Of a DNA stretch of 64,000 nucleotides, positions 56,410 through 64,000 are shown piece after piece. The number at the start of each line of letters is the position of its first letter. The stretch's first letter is position 1. This stretch comes from Aureococcus anophagefferens (Eukaryota; Sar; Pelagophyceae; Pelagomonadales; Pelagomonadaceae): the NCBI RefSeq assembly GCF_000186865.1, contig NW_008705583.1, positions 388,101 through 452,100 of the forward strand, read 5' to 3'. The position numbers were made by a program, and so were the translations under genes. The notes beneath the pieces are model-generated. The model saw only the letters and a list, made by a program, of their open reading frames with translations, had not been told where the DNA came from and ran no database searches.

Positions 56410-57648
56410 ATGGCCGAGCGCCCGCCGCGCCCTCGCAACGTGCTCCTGGCGGAGTTCCCCGGCCTCGACAAGGAGGACGCGTCGCAGGCGCTGCGCGACT
56501 CGGCGGGCGACCTCGACGCGGCGCGGACGCTCCTGCGCCGCCAGCGCGCAGCCGATGACGACCGCCAGCGCGCCGCCGACGAGTCGGGCAACGAGACCGA
56601 CGACTTCGAGCCGCCGCCGCCGCCGCCCGAGGACGACGACGACTTCGTCCCTCCGCCGCCGCTCGCGCGGCCGCCGGCGCCGCCGGCGGACGAGGACACG
56701 GAGGACGAGGACGGCCCCGCGGCCGTCAAGGCGGAGGCGCTCGACGACGACTTCGAGCTCATCGACGACGAGGACGACGACGACGACTTCGAGGACGCCA
56801 TGGCGGACGCCGCGCGGCCGCGGAAGCGGGCCCGCGCGGGAGGCGCGACGCCGAAGAAGCGGCAGAAGCTCTCGGAGGAGGAGAAGGCGTCGCGCAAGGC
56901 CGCGCGGTCCGCGGCGACGGCGGAGCGGCGCGAGGCCAAAAAGCACGAGGAGGCCGAGGCCGCGGAGGCCATGAAGGCGAACCGCGCGGCGATCAAGGCC
57001 GGCGGGAGCAGCGCGAGCTCGCCCCTGGCGCCCTACGCGGGCCAGAGCCAGCTCCTCGGCGAGGTCGGCGACCGCATCAACTTCAGCGGCGTCTTCCTCT
57101 ACCACCGGTCGTCCAAGGCCGCGGAGAACGACTACGGCGTCAAGGTCAACCACCTCTACGCGTTCGTCGTCAACGACACGGACGTCGTCCAGTGGTGGAC
57201 GACGCCGAACAACGACGAGCGCGGGCTCCTCCGCGACGAGGGCGCGGCGGTCGACTTCGCCGGCACGGTCAAGAAGCACGAGCGCTACGAGGGCGTCGAC
57301 ATCACGACGGTGTCGCGGCTCAAGGTGCACGTCGTCGACGGACGCCGCGTCGCGAAGACGCCCAAGGGCAAGGCGCCGCGGCCCAAGGGCGGCGACGGCC
57401 GCGTGCTCGACGGCGACGACGACGACGACGCCGCGCCGGACGCGCCGCCGGACGCGCCGCCGTCGTCGTCCAAGAAGCCGCGAGTCGCCGGCGGCGCGCG
57501 GCGCCAGAAGTCCATGGACAACGCGCTCATCAAGGAGGCGACCGAGGACGCCGACTACGAGGACGCGACGACGCAGGCCGCCGCGGACTCGAACAGCATG
57601 CTCAAGGAGCTCGCGCTCGCGCGCGCGCGGCGCCGCCAGGGCAAGTAG
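56410..57648 (+). CDS. Nuclear-type protein with CUE/UBA-like and OB-fold-like regions
   Basis: A 412-residue protein. The N-terminal segment NVLLAEFPGLDKEDASQALRDSAGDLDAARTLL (about residues 10-42) has the spacing of a CUE/UBA ubiquitin-binding helix bundle. A Pro- and Asp/Glu-rich linker and a basic coiled coil with NLS-like PRKRAR follow. At about 216-310 lies a beta-rich domain (DRINFSGVFLYHR...YAFVVND...VQWWTTP...VDFAGTVKKHERYEG). Its GTVKKHxxYxGVxxT motif resembles OB-fold/zinc-associated modules found in replication- and primase-linked proteins. The C-terminus is basic. The function is inferred only as nucleic-acid associated. The start was chosen at the first ATG giving the CUE-like domain. 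Confidence 0.6.
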   Translation: MAERPPRPRNVLLAEFPGLDKEDASQALRDSAGDLDAARTLLRRQRAADDDRQRAADESGNETDDFEPPPPPPEDDDDFVPPPPLARPPAPPADEDTEDEDGPAAVKAEALDDDFELIDDEDDDDDFEDAMADAARPRKRARAGGATPKKRQKLSEEEKASRKAARSAATAERREAKKHEEAEAAEAMKANRAAIKAGGSSASSPLAPYAGQSQLLGEVGDRINFSGVFLYHRSSKAAENDYGVKVNHLYAFVVNDTDVVQWWTTPNNDERGLLRDEGAAVDFAGTVKKHERYEGVDITTVSRLKVHVVDGRRVAKTPKGKAPRPKGGDGRVLDGDDDDDAAPDAPPDAPPSSSKKPRVAGGARRQKSMDNALIKEATEDADYEDATTQAAADSNSMLKELALARARRRQGK

Positions 57649-57695
57649 GCGCGTTTACACGGAGCTTCGCGCCGGGGGTGAGCGCCGTTGGCATG

Positions 57696-60600
57696 CTATT
57701 GGGAATTCAAGGTGGGGGAGCCACCGCCGTCGGGGGGGCAGATCCGGTCGCCGCGGTCGTCGTCGCGGGCGCCGTCCGCTTCGAGGTCGTCGCGCCGCGG
57801 CTCGACGCGGGTCTCGGGGCGGCATCGCGCGTAGGCGTTCCAGACCGCGGCGGCGACGACGAGGCAGAGGACGAGGCCCAGGGCCGTCGCGAGGCCGCCC
57901 CGCTTGCCGCCGGCGCTTTGCGGCAGGGGCACGAAGCCGATGAGCGGCTGGGACAGCAAAGGCATGAAGCAGAACATCTCCTCGAGCACGACGTCTTGGA
58001 CATCGTCCTGTAAATGAAACAGGCACGAGGACGCGAGCGGCGGCCGCCGGACGGCCGCGGCGTGCGCGCGGCGCACGCCGTCGGAGTCGGACGCGGCGCG
58101 GGCCGCGCGCGCGCCGAGGACGGACGCGCCGGCCGGCGTGTCGCGGAGGTCCGGCTGCCACTGGAGGAGGAAGAACGCCGCGGAGTCCGGCAGGAGCTCC
58201 GGCGCCGCGAAGGGGTACGCGGCGCGCGCCCAGGGCTCCCGGAGGTCGCGGCCGACGAGGGCGACGAGCGCGGGGAGGACGACGAAGGTCACGTAGATGA
58301 CGATGGGCTGGACGACGACGAAGTAGAGGGCCATGGAGAAGGCGCAGCCCTCGAGCCAGACGCGCGACTTGCGCGCGCCGAACTGAGAGCCCGTCGTCAC
58401 GAGGTAGTAGGCCATGTAGGCGCAGATCGCGGCGACGGCGGCGCACGCGGCGGCGTAGGCGCGGTACGACGGGGGCGCCTCGGGCGCCTCGGGCCGCGAC
58501 GCGAGGCGGTCGCCGCAGGTCTCGAGGATGAGGCGCTCCCGGCGCGAGAGGAGCTCCTCGCGCATGCACGCGACGAGATGCGCCTCGCGCTCGCCGCGGC
58601 CCGCGTCGGCCGGGAGCGCGCGGCGCCACTTGGCCGCCTTCCGGATCTTGGCGGCGATCTTCGACGCGGCGCCGGCGACGAAGACTCGTCGCCGCGCGTC
58701 GTGGCGCCAGGCGGCGAGGAGCCGCGCGTCCAGCTCCGAGAGGAGCGCGCGGACGCGCGCGTCGCCGCAGGCCGCCGCGCGCGCCCGCAGCTCGCGGCTC
58801 CGGGCGAGCACCGCCTCGCAGGCGCGCGGCGCGAGCGCCGCGGCGACCTCCCGCACCGTAGGCTCCGGGCCCAGCGGCGGCGCGTCCGCGCGCCGCGCGA
58901 GCCGCGCGTCCATGTCCTCGACGAGCGCGTTGGCCCACTCGCCGAGCCCCTCTGGGGCCGCGAAGGCCTCGGTCACCTCCGCGTCGAGGGGGACGAGGGT
59001 CGCGACGCTCGCCGCGGAGCCGAGGGACTCGCGCGCGGCCGGCGGGTCCTCCGCCGGCGCCCGGAAGACCTCCGAGAGGAACGCGAAAGCGGAGCCCGAC
59101 CCGCCGTTTTGGGCGCAGCAGACCACGCAGGCCGGGGCCTCGGCGACCCCGGCGAGCGCGGGCTCGTCCGCGACGCCCGAGAACGCCTCGTCCTCGGCGC
59201 CGCGGCGCCCCCCCCACGCCGCGGGCGACGCCTCGCCGTCCTTGATGGACCAGGCGCCGGGGGTCACCGGGTCCTCGAAGGCGATTTCGACGTCCTTGGG
59301 CGACGCCGCGCTAAGCTCGCGGCCGGCGCCCTTGGGCGACGCCGCTCCGGCGTCGCGGGCGGCGTCGCCCGGGCGCTCCGCCCACGGCGGCGGCGCGGCG
59401 AGGTAGTTCTCCGCGCAGTACTCGAAGCCCTTGATGAGCGGGAGAATCGCCAGGAAGAGGAGCGCGAGAATGAGGTAGTGCGTCGTGCTCAGGTCGCCGT
59501 GCTCCGGCTCGGCCATGACGCAGGTCCGGGAGCACGCGTCCCACGCGCAGAGCGCGGCGGCCGAGAACGTCGGCGGGCCGTTCCCGGAGAAGACGAGCTC
59601 GCCCCGGAGGAAGGTTTCGAGGGAGGCGCAGGAGGCCTCGGCGAGCTTGAGCGCGCACTCGTCGCGGACGTCCGGGTACACCAGGTTCGTCTCGAAGGCC
59701 ACCGCGTACAAGAAGACCAGGACCTCGAAGCCGCAGCAGCACGCGCGGAACGGCCGCGGCACGCTCTCGCTGTGGAGCGCGTAGAAGCCCCAGAAGGGCG
59801 ACCGGTACGCGAGGCCCCGGGCGTAGCGCTCGCGCCAGGGCCCGAGGACGAGCGCGACCTTCTCCGGGATCGCGTAGGCGCCGCCGCCGCCGCCGTCCGC
59901 GGCCGTGCGCCGGACGTCGTCCGCGTCGCGCGCGTCGAGGCGCGCGCCGACCCAGGCGCCGAGCGCGACGGCGCCGACGAGGGCCGCGAGCGCGTAGAGC
60001 ATGACCGCGGCCCGCGCGAGGTCCGGCGGCTCGAGCAGGTTCTCGAAGTAGACCTCCGACGCGTCGACGACCTTCTCCTCGAGGCTCAGGTCGTCGCCGG
60101 GCGCGCCGTCGTCGTCGGTCGCGACGTCGACGTCGCAGACGCAGGTCGCGGCGCCGTCCGGCGCCGTCACCGTCTCGCAGTCGGACCGCCAGCCCGGCAG
60201 CGTCGCGTTCCAGCGGCTGCACGCGGCGCGCGACGACGGGCAGAAGACCTCGGTCGTGCTCGGCGCGCCGTCGCACGCCACGGAGAGCACGGTCCCGTTG
60301 CCCGGGCACGCGAAGCTCACGTTTCCCGCGAAGCCGCAGGGGCACGACAGGTTCGCGCGCGCGGGCGGTCCCGGCCCGAGGAGGTCGCCGCCGCCGCCGA
60401 CCGCGAGGGCCACGCGCGCGGACCGCGCCGCGGGCGCGGCGCCGAGCGCGCGGCGGCGGCGGCGGCCCGCGCCGCCGTCGGCCCGGCTCAGGCGGAGGCG
60501 CGCCACGCGCCCCAGCAGCGCGCCCCCGGACGCCGCGTGCGGGTCCTCGCCGTAGTCCGCGAGCGACACGTCCGTCGCGGCCCCGAGGTCGTCCGGGAGC

Positions 60601-63600
60601 TCGACCGTCGCGCCGTCCGCGCCGGGCGCCGCGACGGCGCGGGGGCCGGCGGTCGCGTTGGGGCTCAGGCGCTGCGCCGAGGTCCGGAGGTTCGGCGACG
60701 TGATCGACTGCGCGTATTCGCCGGCGACGGCCCCGCGGAGCTGGGCCGCGAGGATGCCGTCGACCGCGGACCCGAGCGCCGCCGCTGCGGACGCGTTCGA
60801 CGACCCGTTGCTCCGCGCGAAGAGGGGGCTCTCGAGCAGGCTCGACAGCGTGTCGCCGAGGCCCGCGGCCGCGACGGCCGTGATGCCGACGCCCGTCGAC
60901 GAGGCCGCGAGGCCGAGCGCCGAGTCCAGCGCCGCGGCCGCCGCCGAGAGGGCGAGCCCAGAGCCGTTGGACGCGACGGACGTCAGCGCCGACGCCATCT
61001 GTTCGACGAGCGACGCGTCGGCGTCGACGCCGCGCGCGACGCGCCCGACGGCGTCGACGAGCGTCGACGTGAGCGCCGCGTCGCCGCGCGCGGCCGCCGC
61101 CGCCGCGACGGCCGTCTGGCAGACCTGCTCCGAGTCGCCGAGCGCGAACGCCGTGTCGAGGAGGCCCGCCGTCACGTTCGCCAGGGCGTCCCCCGCGAGC
61201 CGCGTCGCCGCGACGGCCACGGACGCCGCCGCCTCCGTCGCGCCGCCCAGCGCGTCGGACGCGGCGACGACGAGCGACACGTTCGGCGCGCCCGCGGGGA
61301 GGACGACCCCGCCGAGCGATCCCTCGAGCGTCGGCCCCCGCAGCGTCGTCTCCGTGCCGTTCGTCCGCGTCTTGAACGCGTAGCGCAGCGGCGGGTCCTC
61401 GGTGACCCAGCCGCGCGTCGACAGCGCGAACTGCGTCTCGAGCGCGTAGCCCCGCGCCGGCGACGCGACGAGCGCGCCGGAGGCCGGCGGCCGGGCGACG
61501 TAGAAGCTCACGGACGCCGCGCCGACGGCCGTGCCGCCCTGGAGCGTCGCCTCGAGCCGCAACGCGTAGGTCGCGCCCGCGACGAGCGCGCCCGAGGCCA
61601 GCACGAGGTCGTGCTCGCGGCTTCCGGCCGGACCCGACATCGCGGCGTCGGTCCGCGCCCAGGCGGCGAGCGGCGCGTCGCCCTCGAGCGTGCCTCGGTC
61701 CAGCACCCACGTCGTGTCGAACGCGCGGGACCTGTGTGGAAACCAACCACTGGTTTGGGTGGTCCTGACCAAACTTCAGAACTCTCTATCTCGGTCAAAT
61801 CGAAGTCGATTCGGCTGATTTTTGGACGAATCGATTGCTCTTGTCGAGTTCTCGAAGCCCAGTCGAAGAGCTTGTGTCAAAACATTCGAATACGCTCACA
61901 TTGAAGTCGGGTTGAAGATTTGGTTTCCACACAGCGCGCGACGCGGCGACGTCGCGGCCGAGGCTCGACGGCGACGCGGCGCCGTAGAGGACGACCCTCG
62001 TCGACGCGGCGACGCGCGCGGCGACGGCGGCGTCGATGTCGACCGCCGGCGGGTCGTCGTCGATGAGCTCGTAGGCCACGGACGCGGACGCGCTCCGGCC
62101 GTCCGTCGAGGTCGCGGTGACCGAAATCACGAACCCGCCGCCGCCGAGGTCCGCGCCTCGGAACGACGCCGCGTCCGCCGCGGCCCCGGCCCGCACGACG
62201 GCGTCGCAGGCCGGGTCGTCGCAGCTCCAGGCGAAGGCGAGCCCCGCGGCCGAGCCCGTGTCTTCGTCGTAGGACTCGGCCGCGCTCAGGGCCACAAAAC
62301 CGGCCAGAGGGAGCACGCGGTCGCCGCCGGCGATCGCCGCGACGACGGCGCCGCGTCCGACCGCGAGGGCCACGGTCGACGTCACGTTCGTTCCGGCCGA
62401 GGCGTCGACGGCCGTCGCCGCGAGCGCGTAGTCCGTCGCGGCCTCCAGCGCGTACGCGGGGAGCTTGAAGTAGCGCTGGTCGTTGGACGCGGAGGTCCGG
62501 TCCGTGGCGACGAGGCGACCGTCGTCGAGCACTCGGCTGAGGAGCCACCGGGTCGTCACGGCGCGGCCGGCCATCGGCCGCCCGTCGCAGGAGGTCGCGA
62601 TCGCGTTCGCTCGGACGGAGAGCGCCGCCTGTCGCGTCATCGAGACGAGCGTCCCTCCCACGATCTCGAGATTCGGAGGCGTGTCCGTGCGGACGTGCAC
62701 GCGGAACGCCGCCGACGGCGCGCTCGTGCCCTCGAGGAAATTCGCGAGGACGAGCGTTATCTCGAGGCTGCCGAGGCCGCCGTCGACCATGACGACGAGA
62801 TCCTCGGACGACACCACGAACGAGGGGTTCCCCGCGCCCGCGTTCGCCGCGTCGACCACCGCGGCCAACGTCGCGCGCGTCGCGGCCGTCGCGTTGCTGG
62901 CGTTCGCGACCCAGTCGTCTCGGAAGATGGCCGTCGCGCGCCACGCGTACGTGAACGGGCGACCGCCGCTGCCCGTCGACTGCGACGTCCCGACCGCGAA
63001 GCCTTCGCGCACCGCGGCCGTCGTCGGGCCGTCGAGCAGCGCGACGGGCACGAGCGGCGGGTCGGGGGGCGACGCCGCCGCCGCCGACGCGTTCGCCGGT
63101 CGGTCGCAGTCGCAGCGCTCGACACCGGGGTCGCAGGCGCGCCGCAGGCGCGCCGGACCGCAGCGTGACGTTCGACCGGACCGCAGGCGAGAGCTCGAGG
63201 GCCTCGGAGACGCGCGCGGTCACGGATCGAGCGTCGGACCAGGAGCAGTTCGCCGCCGCGGCGCCCGCAAAGTCCAGGAGCGAGGCGCAGCCGAAGAGCG
63301 CGCCCGTGGCCTCGGAGGCCTGGTCCGTGGGCGCGTCGAAGGCGACGACGACCTCCGCGCCCGTCGACGAAAACGCCGCGCGCGCCACGGCCGGGGCCGC
63401 CGGCACCGCGCCGCGCGCGCGGAGCGCGGCGCAGGGCGTCGCCGTCGGCGCCGCGCTCGGAGCAGCCGTCGTCGGCGCCGCGCTCGGCGCCGGCACGGGG
63501 ACCGCGCTCGGGCCCCCGGCCCGCGGCGTCGGCGCCGGCGTCGGCGCGGTCGTCGGTTTCGGCGACGGCATGGCCGAGGGCGGCAAGCTCGACGGTGAAG

Positions 63601-64000
63601 CCGTCGGCGTTCGCGATGGCGATGATTGTGGCGTAAGAGAAGGAGCCGTGCTTGGTTTTGGCTCGGGCGCGGCGCTCGGCGATGGCTCGGGCGCAACGCT
63701 CGGCGATGGCTCCGGAGCCGCGCTCGGCGAAGGCACGGGCGCGGCGCTCGGCGATGGCTCGGGCGCAAAGCTAGGCGCGGATGACGGCCTTTCCGTCGGT
63801 CGCGGCGTCGGCGCGAACACGGGAGCAGCGCTCGGGTCGCCTGGAATCGGCGTCGGCCAGGGCGTAGGCATCGGCGTCGGTGCCGGCGTCGGTTTCGGCG
63901 ACGGAATGACCGAGGGCGCGGGCGCGGGCAAGCTCGACGGTGACGCCGTCGGCGTTCGCGATGGCGATGATTGTGGCGTATGAGAAGGAGCAGCGCTCGG
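57696..64000 (-). CDS. Giant REJ-domain membrane protein (polycystin-1-like), partial, one introner
   Basis: Exons within the window are complement(57696..61731) and (61943..>64000), so the 5' end lies beyond the window. After Pro/Ser/Ala-rich repeats (63.4-64.0 kb) come a Cys-containing module and a REJ-like region (LPAYALEAATDYALAATAVDAS...GGDRVLPLAGFVALSAAESYDEDTG). A long Ala/Ser-rich GAIN-like stretch follows, then a Cys-rich segment near 60.1-60.35 kb that sits where a GPS cleavage site would be. At least eight membrane helices and a short acidic cytosolic tail complete it. This is the REJ-to-membrane layout of polycystin-1/PKDREJ relatives. The 211-nt intron (61732-61942, phase 2) is an introner. 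The reading frame shifts by one at about 63133-63154, beside an 11-bp tandem repeat. Confidence 0.75.
61724..61942 (-). mobile_element. Introner copy C in the REJ-protein gene
   Basis: The element at 61732-61934 has perfect 13-bp terminal inverted repeats CTGTGTGGAAACC / GGTTTCCACACAG. It is flanked by an 8-bp duplication, GTCGCGCG (read on the minus strand, 61935-61942) and GTCCCGCG (61724-61731), with one mismatch. The first copy provides the GT donor and the right inverted repeat provides the AG. Splicing leaves AASRAFD in frame. It is about 200 nt and clearly homologous to copy A. Confidence 0.92.
63133..63154. repeat. Perfect 11-bp tandem duplication at a frame break
   Basis: GCAGGCGCGCC occurs twice in a row. 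Upstream coding on the minus strand (SNVTLRSG) is in one frame and downstream coding (CDPGVERCDCDRPANAS) is in another, offset by one base. Three copies of the 11-mer would make the frame continuous. Confidence 0.7.
63552..64000. repeat. Nested Pro/Ser/Ala-coding repeats
   Basis: A block starting GTCGGTTTCGGCGACGG at 63552 recurs at 63888, a 336-bp (112-codon) period with few changes. Inside it, 63655-63770 holds about five imperfect 24-bp units GGCTCGGGCGCGGCGCTCGGCGAT that encode EPSPSAAP-type octapeptides on the minus strand. It encodes an extended, probably O-glycosylated stalk of the REJ protein. Confidence 0.85.

Noticed and set aside
1..64000. tRNA genes
   Set aside because: No cloverleaf with T-loop GTTC-A-A and matching acceptor stem was recognised in the intergenic regions by eye; a tRNAscan run would be needed to be certain.

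Overview
This window reads as nuclear DNA of a secondary-plastid microalga, most probably a pelagophyte (Aureococcus-like). The evidence is: very high G+C (80-85% in some coding lines); mostly intron-poor genes with a few GT-AG introns; a bipartite plastid-targeting leader (signal peptide, then an A-F cleavage motif) on aspartate-semialdehyde dehydrogenase; a selenoprotein with an in-frame UGA and a eukaryotic SECIS; a 5S rRNA gene with a pol III T-run; and introner-type transposable introns. The lineage is an inference; no marker in the window fixes the species.

Layout. 0-20 kb holds a METTL/EEF1AKMT4-like methyltransferase, a tocopherol cyclase-like protein, plastid ASADH, a coiled-coil protein, a DEAD-box helicase with a DEGD motif II, a PTGES2/GST-like protein, BOP1 (one intron), a DsbA/FrnE-SH3 selenoprotein with its SECIS, an AcuI/YhdH reductase, an acidic protein, a large cadherin-like surface protein, a microbial-type PARG, a small ankyrin protein and a Sfp-type PPTase. 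20-38 kb holds a Notum/pectin acetylesterase, a frameshifted sulfotransferase, 5S rRNA, a TAP-like ABC transporter, an Ala-rich protein, a 108-residue three-exon membrane protein, a fucosyltransferase-like GT, a 2OG-Fe(II) dioxygenase, an LLP homolog, a thioredoxin-like membrane protein, a Rad5/Rad16-class SNF2-RING ATPase, a CDK5RAP1/MiaB methylthiotransferase and a 64-residue two-exon protein. At 37.85-38.28 kb there is an isolated AT-rich island (about 25-30% G+C) carrying a gene fragment without a start. 38-50 kb is an ankyrin-rich accessory zone: a long ankyrin gene interrupted by two introners, and two paralogous ankyrin proteins of about 1,150 residues separated by a spliced sulfotransferase. 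50-64 kb holds a double-domain PLP protein, legumain, an HACD dehydratase fused to a Rossmann-like domain, a CUE/OB-fold nuclear protein, and a giant REJ-domain membrane protein with a third introner that runs off the right edge.

Most neighbours alternate in strand. Convergent pairs can be only 2-3 bp apart and divergent pairs share promoters of about 80-230 bp, so this is a highly compact genome. There is no operon-like pathway. The two standout systems are the CxxU selenoprotein with its SECIS, and a family of about 200-nt introners with terminal inverted repeats and 8-bp target-site duplications that splice out so as to restore the host reading frame.
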